DNA from: Neobacillus niacini
GTDB taxonomy: Bacteria > Bacillota > Bacilli > Bacillales > Cytobacillaceae
Length of the DNA: 64,000 bases
Assembly: GCF_019749295.1 (NCBI RefSeq)
Contig: NZ_JACWFG010000018.1
Span: 175,890 to 239,889 of the forward strand
Reading direction: 5' to 3'
The translations under genes and the position numbers were made by a program. This document shows positions 1 to 8,252 of this stretch, one piece after another. The number at the start of each line of letters is the position of its first letter. The first letter of the stretch is position 1. The notes below the pieces were generated by a model. The model was not told where the DNA came from, ran no database searches, and was given only the letters and a program-made list of their open reading frames with translations.

Positions 1-306
1 GAAAAAGTCTATTACCCATTTGAACAAGAAAAAGATGGATATGGTGCAATGGTGACCATCGAACTATCAAAGTCTGTCGATATTAACGACTTTTTCCGTT
101 CGTTAGCATGGATTAAAATTGCTCCAACTCTTGCTGGAGTTGAAACAACCGTGTCCCATCCACTTACTACGTCACATCGATCGCTCCCGCCGGAAGCCTG
201 TGAAGCATTAGGGATAACAAAAGAGGTTGTTCGAATTTCAGTCGGAATCGAACATGCTGATGATATAATTGTGCAATTTGAACAGGCGATTGAAAAATCA
301 CTTTAA
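1..306 (+). CDS. Cys/Met metabolism PLP-dependent enzyme (cystathionine gamma-synthase/lyase family), C-terminal part
   Basis: This reading frame is open from the first base of the window, so the gene begins upstream and only about 101 C-terminal residues are seen. The motif LAGVETTVSHP followed by TSHRSLP, and the end VRISVGIEHADDII, are the hallmark C-terminal segment of trans-sulfuration enzymes (cystathionine gamma-synthase, beta/gamma-lyase, methionine gamma-lyase). These bind PLP and act in cytoplasmic sulfur amino-acid metabolism. The PLP lysine lies outside the window, so the exact member of the family cannot be decided. A strong hairpin terminator follows the stop codon directly, so this is the last gene of its transcription unit. 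Confidence 0.85.
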   Translation, partial: EKVYYPFEQEKDGYGAMVTIELSKSVDINDFFRSLAWIKIAPTLAGVETTVSHPLTTSHRSLPPEACEALGITKEVVRISVGIEHADDIIVQFEQAIEKSL

Positions 307-308
307 AA

Positions 309-339
309 AAGAACCTTGGGATTCCAAGGTTCTTCGTTT
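309..339 (+). terminator. Rho-independent terminator
   Basis: Perfect 11-bp stem AAGAACCTTGG / CCAAGGTTCTT with a 4-nt loop, three bases after the stop codon, followed by CGTTT. It ends the PLP enzyme transcript. Confidence 0.8.
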
Positions 340-353
340 CGCTGTGAAACCCA

Positions 354-494
354 TTAATCAATTTCTTTTTTTACCGCATCAATACGGGTGGAGTCTTCAG
401 AGTTAAGTGTTTCTCTTAAAAAGTATACAAAAATACCCCCAACAAAACCAAGACAAATGATAAACCCAATGGCAGTAACCCACCATTCAGCCAT
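354..494 (-). CDS. 46-aa single-pass membrane protein, unknown
   Basis: A small ORF with ATG at 494 and a run of G (AAAGGGGGG) 6 nt upstream as ribosome binding site. It starts MAEWWVTAIGF, has one hydrophobic segment at about residues 5-28 (rich in G, I, V, F) and a charged C-terminal tail ending AVKKEID. It lies downstream of the DUF1360 gene on the same strand and could be co-transcribed. The whole ribosome binding site is inside an inverted repeat (501-532), so its translation may be structure-controlled. I do not recognise a named family. Confidence 0.6.
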   Translation of the reverse strand: MAEWWVTAIGFIICLGFVGGIFVYFLRETLNSEDSTRIDAVKKEID

Positions 495-500
495 TCAAAT

Positions 501-541
501 CCCCCCTTTGCTAATGTTTATGCGAAGGGGGGAGTTTTTTT
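501..541. promoter_or_regulatory. Inverted repeat covering the RBS of the 46-aa gene; could terminate the + strand
   Basis: CCCCCCTTTGC (501-511) pairs with GCGAAGGGGGG (522-532), followed on the + strand by eight T. Read on + it looks like a terminator. Read on - the stem hides the ribosome binding site of the 46-aa gene. Confidence 0.55.
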
Positions 542-549
542 CCTGTAAA

Positions 550-924
550 CTATTTCTTTCTCTCTAATTCTGCATAATAATCCACTTTTTTAATATTTAC
601 TCCTACAAATGTTTCAAGAATGGATTGGCCGCCCGCAATGGATAAAATCAAAATAAAGACAAAGGTCACTTGAGGAAAAAGTAAATATCCCCCTCCAAGT
701 AAGATGGCACTCCAAACTCCCGCACACCAATAACATTTCAATAAATACCCAAACATGCCTTTTGGTACTTCCTTTGTTTCAATACCATGATTGGTTTCAA
801 CTTTAACCTTCTTCATAAATGGCCTGCGAATAAATTCAGTAATCTTATCAAAAACAATTAAATGGGTTAATCGGTAACTCGCCAAAATTAACATGACATA
901 GGTAATCCATGAAATGTCTCTCAC
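550..924 (-). CDS. DUF1360 membrane protein (YjcA/YngL-like)
   Basis: 124 aa. The pattern SYRLTHLIVFD near the N-terminus, KCYWCAGVWSA in the middle and a final GGQSILETFVG segment fits the DUF1360 family, which in Bacillus includes YjcA and YngL; several members are expressed in sporulation. There are about three hydrophobic segments (near residues 5-20, 62-80 and 85-105), and the CxxC (CYWC) is characteristic. The molecular function is unknown. It is divergent from the LysM-CAP gene, and the roughly 90-bp gap between them must hold both promoters. Confidence 0.7.
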   Translation of the reverse strand: MRDISWITYVMLILASYRLTHLIVFDKITEFIRRPFMKKVKVETNHGIETKEVPKGMFGYLLKCYWCAGVWSAILLGGGYLLFPQVTFVFILILSIAGGQSILETFVGVNIKKVDYYAELERKK

Positions 925-1015
925 ACGTTAGCCTCCGAACTTAAAAATAATTTTATTTTGACACTCTGTATATTTTGAACCTGAAATCAAAAATATATAT
1001 CGTGGAGGCGAAAAA

Positions 1016-1630
1016 ATGAAAAAATCATTTTGGTTTACTTTGTTGCTTATATTCTCATTAATTTGTATACCGAGCATTACTTTTGCTCAACAGATTTACA
1101 CCGTTCAGCCAGGCGATACACTATGGAAAATCGCAGTTCGTTACCAGGTTGGGATTTCTGAAATTATCTCAGCGAATCCGCAATTCAGAAATCCAAACCT
1201 CATTTATCCGGGAGATAAGGTTACCATTCCGACTATTGCTGCGGAGAAAAGCATTGAAAGTCAAGTTATTCAATTAACGAATCAAGAACGAGCCAAACAT
1301 GGATTAAGGGCATTGTCTCAGGATTGGGAGCTTTCCAGAGTGGCCCGCTATAAATCAGTGGACATGAGGGATAAAAATTACTTCAGCCATACTAGTCCTA
1401 CTTATGGCAGTCCTTTCACCATGATGAAAAGCTTTGGAATTTCCTATCGTGCAGCAGCTGAGAATATTGCTGCCGGTCAAACGACTGCACAAGAGGTTGT
1501 TCGTGCGTGGATGAATAGCCCTGGGCACCGTGCGAATATCTTAAATGGAAATTATACGTATATAGGTGTTGGATACGCGAAGGGCGGATCGCAAAGACAT
1601 TATTGGACACAAATGTTTATCTCTAAATAA
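1016..1630 (+). CDS. Secreted LysM-CAP domain protein (YkwD-like)
   Basis: 204 aa. A signal peptide (about residues 1-24, cleavage after FAQ) is followed by one LysM domain (about 27-72, YTVQPGDTLWKIA ... IYPGDKVTIP) and a CAP/SCP domain (about 80-202). The CAP domain has the typical LTNQERAKHGL, HTSPTYGSPF, AAENIAAG and WMNSPGHRANILN motifs. LysM should tether it to peptidoglycan. CAP proteins of this kind (YkwD, SafA-associated spore proteins) are found in spore coat or wall, but the biochemical role is unclear. The start is supported by GTGGAGG 7 nt upstream. It is probably monocistronic, because a terminator follows. Confidence 0.85.
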   Translation: MKKSFWFTLLLIFSLICIPSITFAQQIYTVQPGDTLWKIAVRYQVGISEIISANPQFRNPNLIYPGDKVTIPTIAAEKSIESQVIQLTNQERAKHGLRALSQDWELSRVARYKSVDMRDKNYFSHTSPTYGSPFTMMKSFGISYRAAAENIAAGQTTAQEVVRAWMNSPGHRANILNGNYTYIGVGYAKGGSQRHYWTQMFISK

Positions 1631-1638
1631 GCAGCAAG

Positions 1639-1672
1639 AGGGTCAGTTCCTATCAAGGGACTGACCCTTTCT
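1639..1672 (+). terminator. Hairpin terminator after the LysM-CAP gene
   Basis: AGGGTCAGTTCC / GGGACTGACCCT stem followed by TTTCT. It separates the LysM-CAP gene from the lia-type operon. Confidence 0.65.
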
Positions 1673-1770
1673 ACGTCTAGAGACCGATATGAAAATAAAG
1701 CGGAGGTTCGTTATGAGAAATTTGGATTAGAGGTAAGATGAAATCAAGATAAAGAAAGGAGGAAAACAAA

Positions 1771-2118
1771 ATGAAAAAATTTGGTTTACTACTAGCGGGT
1801 GGTATCGCAGCGATCATAGTACTTTCATCAATAGGTCCGATGATAGGATTACTGGTTGGTCTTGCTGCCCTTTACTTCATTTTTAAGCAGTTCTTAAAGG
1901 CTGAAACAACTGGAGGTAAGATTGTTCTAGGGATTATCGGATTTTTTGTCTTAATGGCCTCTATCCATAATGCACCTGCCATTATTGGTGTTCTTGCTGC
2001 TTATGTACTTTATCTAGTATATAAAAACTGGAATAGCAGTAAAAAAACAATTGAAAAAGAGGACTCTGACCCGTTTGTAAACTTTGAAAAACAATGGAAC
2101 GAATTAAATAAAAACTAA
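1771..2118 (+). CDS. Small membrane protein heading a lia-type operon (LiaI-position, lmo0954-like)
   Basis: 115 aa with three or four hydrophobic stretches in residues 1-85 and a charged tail ending FEKQWNELNKN. It is the first gene of a co-directional cluster followed by PspA/LiaH, LiaF, LiaS and LiaR. In B. subtilis that place is held by LiaI, a small membrane anchor that recruits LiaH; in Listeria it is held by lmo0954-type proteins. The sequence looks more like the latter. The inferred role is membrane anchoring of the PspA-like protein during envelope stress. The start has a strong AAAGGAGG upstream. LiaR probably autoregulates here, but I could not define its binding site with confidence. 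Confidence 0.7.
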   Translation: MKKFGLLLAGGIAAIIVLSSIGPMIGLLVGLAALYFIFKQFLKAETTGGKIVLGIIGFFVLMASIHNAPAIIGVLAAYVLYLVYKNWNSSKKTIEKEDSDPFVNFEKQWNELNKN

Positions 2119-2136
2119 TCTGAGGAGAGATATAAA

Positions 2137-2781
2137 ATGACAAACCTATTAACTAGAATTAAAGATACTATTATGGCTGATCTACATGCTGCAGTTGACC
2201 AAAAGGAGAAGAAAAATCCTATTGCCCTGCTAAACCAATATCTTCGCCAATGTGAGCAGGAAACAGAAAAGGTTAGAAAGCTTTTGGAACGTCAATATGC
2301 ATTGAAAGATGAATTCACAAGAGAATATTCTCAAGCAGCAGAGTTGGCAGAAAAGAGAAAGTATCAGGCTGAGATTGCTTCTAAAGCAGGAGAAATGGAG
2401 CTGTATGAATTTGCTTCAGCACAACACCAGCAGTATTCAGGCCGCGTGGAGCGACTAGCGTCTTCACTCGAGCAAGTAAAAGGCCAGCTTGGTGAACTGG
2501 AAAGAAAATATGAGGAAATGAAGCATAAGCTTAAAGATATGCAGATTCGACGCTTAGAATTAATGGGGCGTGAGAATGTAACACGTGCTAATCATCGAAT
2601 GAATCAGGTGCTGGACTCAAATACTGATACTAATAAAGCAGCTGCACGTTTTCAAGAAATTGACAATTACTTAGACCGTCTAGAGCATCAAGTGAAGAGC
2701 TCTTATTACCGCGATACTATTGATGCAAGAATTGCTCAATTAGAAAAAGAAATGAAATTAGAAGAAAGCAAGTCCATTTAA
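2137..2781 (+). CDS. PspA/IM30 family phage-shock protein (LiaH-like)
   Basis: 214 aa, almost entirely helical and charged, with no membrane segment. The N-terminal IKDTIMADLHAAVDQKE and the long coiled-coil region (about residues 25-190, heptads rich in E, K, Q and L) match PspA/IM30 proteins such as LiaH. These form large oligomers on the cytoplasmic membrane and protect it under cell-wall antibiotic stress. It begins 18 nt after the small membrane gene and is followed by a hairpin before liaF, which would give high liaIH and low liaFSR expression, as in other Bacilli. Confidence 0.88.
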   Translation: MTNLLTRIKDTIMADLHAAVDQKEKKNPIALLNQYLRQCEQETEKVRKLLERQYALKDEFTREYSQAAELAEKRKYQAEIASKAGEMELYEFASAQHQQYSGRVERLASSLEQVKGQLGELERKYEEMKHKLKDMQIRRLELMGRENVTRANHRMNQVLDSNTDTNKAAARFQEIDNYLDRLEHQVKSSYYRDTIDARIAQLEKEMKLEESKSI

Positions 2782-2803
2782 TAACCAAAACATGGTATTC
2801 TAG

Positions 2804-2829
2804 AAAGGTGCGCAATGTTGCACCTTTTT
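2804..2829 (+). terminator. Internal terminator between the pspA and liaF genes
   Basis: AAAGGTGC / GCACCTTTTT hairpin with a T run. It lies inside the operon and probably lets only part of the transcripts continue into liaFSR. Confidence 0.65.
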
Positions 2830-2873
2830 GGCCATAAGTATAGAAACAAACCAACAGAGGGAGGGTGGGCCGA

Positions 2874-3608
2874 ATGTTAAAAAATGCGAAAAATGATTAT
2901 ACAGGATGGCTGGTCGTTATTGGAGTTGTCGTTCTCCTGCTAGAGATTTTATTTTTCAACAGTGGTCTTATTTTCTCCCTTTTATTTTCTGGTGGATTGA
3001 TTTATTTAGGCAGAAAAAGATCAGGGAAGAAAAGTGGGAAAGGTCTTTTCTATGCCGGAATTATTTTTCTTTTAATCAGTGTGTTTAGTATGATGACTTT
3101 TAGATTTTTGTTACTGGCTATTCTTGTGCACTTAATTATTCAATATTCTAACTCGAAAAAGAATCCTAATAAGATTACATTGGATATCAAAGAAACAGAG
3201 CAGGTCCCACAATCAGAAACGATCATTAAGAGCAAGCCGCTCTTTGAAAATATATTTTTTGGACAGCAAAAAACGCCAAGTGGTGTTTATGAATGGAACG
3301 ATATAAATATTCAATCAGGCATTGGTGATACCATCATTGACCTTAGTAATACCGTTTTACCAAAAGGTGAAACAATCATTTTTATTCGAAATGTCATTGG
3401 AAATATTCAAATTCAAGTCCCTTATGATATTGAAGTAAGTGTTCATCACTCATGTGTGGTTGGTTCTACAACTGTTCTTGATAATTATCAGTCCCAAGTA
3501 TTTAACCAGGCCTTCCATCTTAAAACAGCAGGCTATGATCAGGCAGAGCAAAAGGTGAAAATACTTACATCCATGCTGGTGGGAAATCTTGAGGTGAGCC
3601 GGATATGA
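2874..3608 (+). CDS. liaF: LiaF, negative regulator of the LiaRS system
   Basis: About 244 aa. The N-terminal half has about four membrane segments (residues 12-100). The C-terminal half carries the beta-rich cell-wall-active-antibiotics-response domain (VYEWNDINIQSGIGDTIIDLSNTVLPKGE ... GNIQIQVPYDIEVSVHHS in two blocks). LiaF holds the LiaS kinase inactive without envelope damage. The ATG at 2874 sits 9 nt from GGAGG; a GTG at 2865 is in frame but overlaps that site. The stop overlaps the liaS start (ATGA), showing translational coupling. Confidence 0.88.
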   Translation: MLKNAKNDYTGWLVVIGVVVLLLEILFFNSGLIFSLLFSGGLIYLGRKRSGKKSGKGLFYAGIIFLLISVFSMMTFRFLLLAILVHLIIQYSNSKKNPNKITLDIKETEQVPQSETIIKSKPLFENIFFGQQKTPSGVYEWNDINIQSGIGDTIIDLSNTVLPKGETIIFIRNVIGNIQIQVPYDIEVSVHHSCVVGSTTVLDNYQSQVFNQAFHLKTAGYDQAEQKVKILTSMLVGNLEVSRI

Positions 3609-4657
3609 GCACCATCCAAAGGCAAGTTATTTGGAATATCGGCTTTTCAATTATTATTGCTCTCGTTGTATCGGCTGCCTTTATCATTGTTTTTCCCATT
3701 TCAGATTGGTCAGAAGCTTGGAATCGGGATTTCATGGATATCCCATTTGTTATTTTTATCCCTTCCTTCAGCATTGCGATTGGGATAATCTTTGGCATCA
3801 TAACAGGTATTTTCTGGAGAAGGAAGTTCCAGTCCGTTGAAAACTCCTTACATCAGTTGGAGCAGGGAAAACAAATCGGATTAAATGGAAAGCAATCGAT
3901 AGCAGAAATGCAAGGGATTGCAGATCAAATTGACAAGATCGGAAGACAAATTTCTGAACAAGCCAAGCTTTCACAACGATTGGCTACAGAAAAAGTGGAG
4001 GATCAAGAAGCAAGAATACAAGAAATAATTGAACAGGAACGAAATCGGCTTGCCCGTGAGTTACATGATTCGGTTAGTCAGCAATTATTTGCGGCCTCGA
4101 TGATGATGTCTGCCATTAATACAACTAAGCAAAGCACGAATGAGGATGATAGGGAAGCAAAGCAGTTGAAGATGGTTGAAGAGATGATCCATCAATCTCA
4201 ACTTGAAATGCGTGCTCTGCTTCTTCATTTGCGTCCAGTTGCGCTAAAAAATAAAACACTGCAAGAAGGAATTGAAGAGCTATTAATCGAATTATCACAG
4301 AAAGTAACCATGGAAATTAAATGGAAAGTGGAAGCATTCCCGCTTGATAAGGGGATTGAAGATCATCTATTCCGTATTCTGCAAGAGTCGGTATCCAATA
4401 CGCTCCGGCATTCAAAAGCAAATAAACTTGAGGTTTTATTGATAAAGCGGGATGATCTAGTCATATTAAGAATTGTGGATGATGGTGTGGGGTTTGAAGT
4501 CGATACCATGAAGGCTGGTTCCTATGGCATGCAGAATATGCATGAGCGGGCACTTGAAGTTGGAGGCACCTTAAAGGTAATTAGTGTACAGAGTAAGGGT
4601 ACGAGGCTGGAAGTAAAGGTACCTGTTATGACAAATGGAGATGGTGTAAATGATTAG
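3605..4657 (+). CDS. liaS: LiaS sensor histidine kinase
   Basis: 350 aa. Two membrane helices (about 10-31 and 48-71) bracket a short outer loop, as in intramembrane-sensing kinases. A HAMP-like linker follows, then a HisKA_3 domain with the phospho-acceptor H154 in [13 protein letters not shown], and an HATPase domain with [12 protein letters not shown] (N box) and DDGVGFE (G1 box). It senses cell-envelope stress together with LiaF and phosphorylates LiaR. It overlaps liaF by 4 nt and liaR by 8 nt, so all three are co-translated. Confidence 0.92.
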   Translation: MSTIQRQVIWNIGFSIIIALVVSAAFIIVFPISDWSEAWNRDFMDIPFVIFIPSFSIAIGIIFGIITGIFWRRKFQSVENSLHQLEQGKQIGLNGKQSIAEMQGIADQIDKIGRQISEQAKLSQRLATEKVEDQEARIQEIIEQERNRLARELHDSVSQQLFAASMMMSAINTTKQSTNEDDREAKQLKMVEEMIHQSQLEMRALLLHLRPVALKNKTLQEGIEELLIELSQKVTMEIKWKVEAFPLDKGIEDHLFRILQESVSNTLRHSKANKLEVLLIKRDDLVILRIVDDGVGFEVDTMKAGSYGMQNMHERALEVGGTLKVISVQSKGTRLEVKVPVMTNGDGVND

Positions 4658-5282
4658 AGTAGTATTTGTCGATGATCATGAGATGGTGAGGATTGGAGTT
4701 TCAGCTTATTTATCGGCTCAGCCAGATATTGAAGTAGTCGGTGAGGCTGCTGATGGGAAAAAAGGTGTGGAACTGGCTCTTGAGCTTAGGCCAGATATTA
4801 TCCTAATGGATTTAGTCATGAAAGAAATGGACGGGATTGAAGCAACAAAACAAATTATTGAAAACTGGCCAGAAGCTAAAGTAATCATTGTCACCAGCTT
4901 TTTAGACGATGAAAAAGTTTACCCTGCACTAGAAGCAGGTGCAACGAGCTACATGCTAAAAACTTCAAAAGCAGATGAAATTGCCAATGCTGTCCGCGCT
5001 ACATATCATGGTCAATCTGTTCTTGAACCTGAAGTCACGGGGAAAATGATGGTAAAAATGCGCCAGAAACACCAACAGCTGCCACATGAAGAACTCACCA
5101 GCCGTGAAATGGAAATTCTCATGTTAATGGCAGAAGGAAAAACAAACCAAGACATAGCAGATGAACTATACATCGCCCTAAAAACAGTAAAAACCCACGT
5201 AAGCAATATACTAAGCAAACTAAACGTACAAGACCGAACCCAAGCAGTCATCTATGCCTTTAAACATTCCTTAATAAAATAG
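4650..5282 (+). CDS. liaR: LiaR response regulator (NarL/LuxR type)
   Basis: 210 aa. Receiver domain at 1-120 with acidic pair D8/D9, phosphorylation site D54 (ILMDLVM) and K in MLKTSKA. The LuxR-type HTH at about 143-205 has the diagnostic [25 protein letters not shown] and [14 protein letters not shown] in sequence. When phosphorylated it activates the operon that starts at 1771. A terminator follows at once. Confidence 0.93.
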   Translation: MIRVVFVDDHEMVRIGVSAYLSAQPDIEVVGEAADGKKGVELALELRPDIILMDLVMKEMDGIEATKQIIENWPEAKVIIVTSFLDDEKVYPALEAGATSYMLKTSKADEIANAVRATYHGQSVLEPEVTGKMMVKMRQKHQQLPHEELTSREMEILMLMAEGKTNQDIADELYIALKTVKTHVSNILSKLNVQDRTQAVIYAFKHSLIK

Positions 5283-5290
5283 ATAGTAGA

Positions 5291-5317
5291 AAAAAGGACT
5301 GCAGAAGTCCTTTTTTT
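5291..5317 (+). terminator. Terminator of the lia operon
   Basis: AAGGACT-gcaga-AGTCCTT stem followed by seven T. Confidence 0.8.
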
Positions 5318-5347
5318 GATGGGCTGTGTTACTAATACTTTATTATG

Positions 5348-5473
5348 TTGATTGGAGCGGAAGGCGCGAGACTCCTGCAGGAGTACGGAGCTGGTGAGAC
5401 CCCACAGGCGCTAGCGCCGAGGAGGCTCACCGCAACGCCTGCGGAAAGCGAAGCGCCTGGGAGCGGAAATCAA
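5348..5473. repeat. GC-rich interspersed repeat with TTGATT ends, about 126 bp
   Basis: It begins TTGATTGGAGCGGAAGGCGC and ends GCGCCTGGGAGCGGAAATCAA. The ends carry TTGATT/AATCAA and AGGCGC/GCGCCT in inverted order, and the interior (GGCGCTAGCGCC, GAGGAGGCTCACC) can form strong hairpins. It is far more GC-rich than its surroundings. I recall very similar elements between genes in many Bacillaceae, so I take it as a dispersed, possibly MITE- or REP-like repeat. No protein is encoded. Confidence 0.65.
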
Positions 5474-5578
5474 CATTCACCTTAACCTTTTACACAGCCG
5501 CGAAAAAATTCCCTACTAATCTTAGAACTTGTCTCATAGCTTATTAAAAGTGAGATTGTTTTAAAGGGGAGTTCACAA

Positions 5579-6907
5579 ATGGCTATCTTCTACAAAGGAA
5601 TATTATTTCTAGCCCTCTCCGCTTTTTTAGGAGAAGGCGTTGAACTATTAGTTAATTTAATACTCGCAAAAGAGTTGGGCAAGCATGGTTTAGGCTTATA
5701 TATGTCTATCCTTCCCTCTATTTATCTGCTCGTTCTTCTATCAAGCTTTGAATTGCCGGTATCAATCTCTAAATTTGTTGCAGAAAAAGAGGAAAAATTC
5801 CATCGTAACATCCTTTATCATGCTATTACCATTACGATAATTTTCACCTGTGTTCTATTGGTAGCAGCCATGGCTCTAATTCCTTTTATTTCAGTATTTA
5901 ATGGATACCATCCTTATACACGATGGCTCATTATTCTGCTGGTCCCTGTTATTTCCTTTACCTCGGTAGCCAGAGGTTATTTCATGGGCAGGCATCAGAT
6001 GGGGAAAATCGCGATAGCTAATTTTCTAAGGAAATCCATTCAGCTTGTCTTGTTGTTCCTTCTATTCCGTTTCTTCGAATTTGACTCAGAATCGGCTGTC
6101 TTAATTGCCATTGCTTCCTTTATTGGAAGTGAAATTGCTGTGTTTCTTTACTTATGCTACATGTTAATAAGTCAATTTCAGCAATTAAAAAGAATGCCCT
6201 TTTCCAATTTAAATCGTAAAGCTGTCCGCAAAAATTTAGTGGCTGTCTCTGTACCAACGACAGGATTACGGTTATTTTCTGCACTTACTGGTGCGATACA
6301 GCCCTTCTTAATTAAGGCTGCTTTAGTGAGGTCTGGACTATCAGAAGCCATTGCAACTGAACATTTTGGCATGCTAATGGGGGTTGCCGTTTCAATCGGC
6401 TTTTTCCCAGCTTTTATTGCTCATTCCTTAATGACAGTCTTAATACCAGCCGTCTCGAAAACGCACTCCAATAAAGATTACCCCACATTGCAAAAAATGC
6501 TTTCGCAAGTCATGACGCTTACCTTTCTTTATGGGGTGCCAGCAGTTGTCGCTTTTTATATTTTTGCCCCTCAGCTAACATCCATTTTCTTTGAATCATC
6601 GACTGCTGCGATTTATTTACAAATGCTATGGCCGTTTTTTTTATTTCACTTTTTTGTTATGCCAATGCAGGCCTTTTTAATTGGATTGGGACTTATAAAA
6701 GAAACCTTTATTCATGCCATTTGGTCGACAATCGTGTCCTTTGCGATCATTATTTTCCTAGCAGCACGTCCAGAATGGAGGATGGAGGGTGTAATTATTG
6801 CCATGAACACTGGATCTGTTTTACTGGCACTCATGCATTATTTAAGCATTTGTAAAAGTATTGGCGTTTCGATTTTTATGAAAGGGTTTGTTCAAAAAAA
6901 TAATTAG
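5579..6907 (+). CDS. Polysaccharide flippase family (MATE/MOP) membrane protein, SpoVB-like
   Basis: 442 aa with about 12 hydrophobic segments and no extracellular domain. The start (FLALSAFLGEGVELLVNLILAKELGKHGLGLY) and the conserved SFELPVSISKFVAEK region resemble the SpoVB/YtgP/MurJ branch of the MOP flippase superfamily, which moves lipid-linked saccharides across the membrane. SpoVB acts in spore cortex synthesis, but this may be a paralogue. RBS GGGGAG lies 8 nt upstream. It is followed by an ECF sigma gene on the same strand 87 bp away; functional linkage is uncertain. Confidence 0.8.
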   Translation: MAIFYKGILFLALSAFLGEGVELLVNLILAKELGKHGLGLYMSILPSIYLLVLLSSFELPVSISKFVAEKEEKFHRNILYHAITITIIFTCVLLVAAMALIPFISVFNGYHPYTRWLIILLVPVISFTSVARGYFMGRHQMGKIAIANFLRKSIQLVLLFLLFRFFEFDSESAVLIAIASFIGSEIAVFLYLCYMLISQFQQLKRMPFSNLNRKAVRKNLVAVSVPTTGLRLFSALTGAIQPFLIKAALVRSGLSEAIATEHFGMLMGVAVSIGFFPAFIAHSLMTVLIPAVSKTHSNKDYPTLQKMLSQVMTLTFLYGVPAVVAFYIFAPQLTSIFFESSTAAIYLQMLWPFFLFHFFVMPMQAFLIGLGLIKETFIHAIWSTIVSFAIIIFLAARPEWRMEGVIIAMNTGSVLLALMHYLSICKSIGVSIFMKGFVQKNN

Positions 6908-6994
6908 TAAAATAGGATACAAGAGTGTAGGGGTAAGCCATTTTTATTCCGTCTATTAATATAAGAAGTGTTATAGGAAAGAAGGTACAAGAAA

Positions 6995-7513
6995 ATGCGG
7001 GATAGAATGACTAATTTGTTTGAAGACACAGTGAAAGAACATGGGAAAGCCATTTTTAATTATATTTTTTCTTTGGTAAAACAAAAGGAACTAGCAGAGG
7101 ATTTGTACCAGGATGTATTAATATCTGCCTACATGGCTTTTCAGACTATCAAGGAACCTTCTAGATTAAAAGGCTGGTTATTTACTATAGCTAGAAATAA
7201 GTGTCGAGATTATTGGCGAAAAGAAAATAAAACAAAACAGTTTTGGAAGGAGGAGGTGTACTCCTACTCTGCGACAGTGGAAGCTCCTCCACTTCCAGAA
7301 GAAGAAGTCCTCCATAAATACTCATCCGAAAAATTGACTGAAAGTGTAATGACGTTACCGGAAATATATCAATCTGCACTTTTTCTTTATTATTTTCAAG
7401 ACCTTAGCTTAATTGAAATATCCAAAAGAAAGAATATACCAATATCTACAGTTAAAACTAGAATGAAAAGGGGGAAGGAGCACCTGAGGCCGAAGCTCCA
7501 ATCTTTTGCATGA
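6995..7513 (+). CDS. ECF-type RNA polymerase sigma factor
   Basis: 172 aa. Region 2 (about 20-85) includes AEDLYQDVLISAYMAF and LKGWLFTIARNKCRDYWRK. Region 4 (about 110-170) includes TLPEIYQSALFLYYFQDLSLIEISK and the HTH ISTVKTRMKRGKEHL. It directs core RNA polymerase to an unknown regulon. ECF factors are normally encoded next to an anti-sigma membrane protein, but here the downstream gene is convergent (BI-1 family) and the upstream gene is a flippase, so no partner is visible. RBS AGAAGG lies upstream. Confidence 0.9.
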   Translation: MRDRMTNLFEDTVKEHGKAIFNYIFSLVKQKELAEDLYQDVLISAYMAFQTIKEPSRLKGWLFTIARNKCRDYWRKENKTKQFWKEEVYSYSATVEAPPLPEEEVLHKYSSEKLTESVMTLPEIYQSALFLYYFQDLSLIEISKRKNIPISTVKTRMKRGKEHLRPKLQSFA

Positions 7514-7543
7514 AAAAAGCCGGGGTATAAACCCCGGCTTTAC
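7514..7543. terminator. Bidirectional terminator
   Basis: AAAGCCGGGG-tataaa-CCCCGGCTTT, between the convergent sigma factor and BI-1 genes, with A and T runs on both sides. Confidence 0.88.
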
Positions 7544-7550
7544 TATTTAC

Positions 7551-8186
7551 CTAATCTTTACTTGATAGAATCCCAAAGATTCGTAAAATGCTTACAAACA
7601 GATTAATAAAGTCTAAGTATAAGTTTAATGCCATCAAAGGAACTTCCTCAGCGCTTACACCGTAATGCTTCATACGATTGAAATCAAACAATACATAACC
7701 GCTGAAGACCACTACACCGATGAAAGAGAAAGCCAGCATAGCTGTTGAACTTAACGGCATGAAAATATGCCAGATGGAAATTACGACCAAAGCGAGCAGG
7801 GCTGCAAGTAAGAATCCGCCTAAAAAGGAGAAATTACGTTTTGATTTAGTCGCATATACTGCAACACCTGTGAAAACTACAGTGGTAGTCGCGAAAGCCA
7901 TCATTACCACATTTGCCCCAGCACTCAGTGCATAATAGGAAACAATTGGGTATAACGTAACTCCTGAAATAAACGTAAAGATATAAAGGAAAGTATAAGA
8001 AATTGCTTTTTTACGTCTAAAGAAAAAGGCAATCATCAGCAGCACAAACTCAAGGATGGCCAAGGGTAAAAATAATGCCGGCGGTACATAGGTGCCTGCC
8101 ATTGTACCAACAAAGGCTATGGCAAGTGAAAGAGCAAACGTCCTTATAACAGAAGGTAAAAATTCAGTAGATGTTTGTGTATACAA
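7551..8186 (-). CDS. Bax inhibitor-1 (BI-1/YccA) family membrane protein, YetJ-like
   Basis: 211 aa with about seven hydrophobic helices and the C-terminal FDFNRM followed by ALNLYLDFINLFVSILRIFG that typifies the BI-1 (TMBIM) family. The bacterial relative YetJ is a pH-sensitive calcium leak channel in the cytoplasmic membrane; the same activity is inferred here from homology. A GAGG-type site precedes the ATG. It is transcribed away from mscL on the same strand. Confidence 0.88.
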   Translation of the reverse strand: MYTQTSTEFLPSVIRTFALSLAIAFVGTMAGTYVPPALFLPLAILEFVLLMIAFFFRRKKAISYTFLYIFTFISGVTLYPIVSYYALSAGANVVMMAFATTTVVFTGVAVYATKSKRNFSFLGGFLLAALLALVVISIWHIFMPLSSTAMLAFSFIGVVVFSGYVLFDFNRMKHYGVSAEEVPLMALNLYLDFINLFVSILRIFGILSSKD

Positions 8187-8252
8187 TTTTTCTTCACCTC
8201 GAAAATATATTTATATCTAGAATATACGAAGAAGAGGTCAAGATGTTTCATT

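Noticed and set aside
1639-1672. GGGTCAGT inverted repeat as LiaR operator
   Set aside because: Position directly after the LysM-CAP stop and the following T-rich tract fit a terminator better; I cannot verify a LiaR motif.
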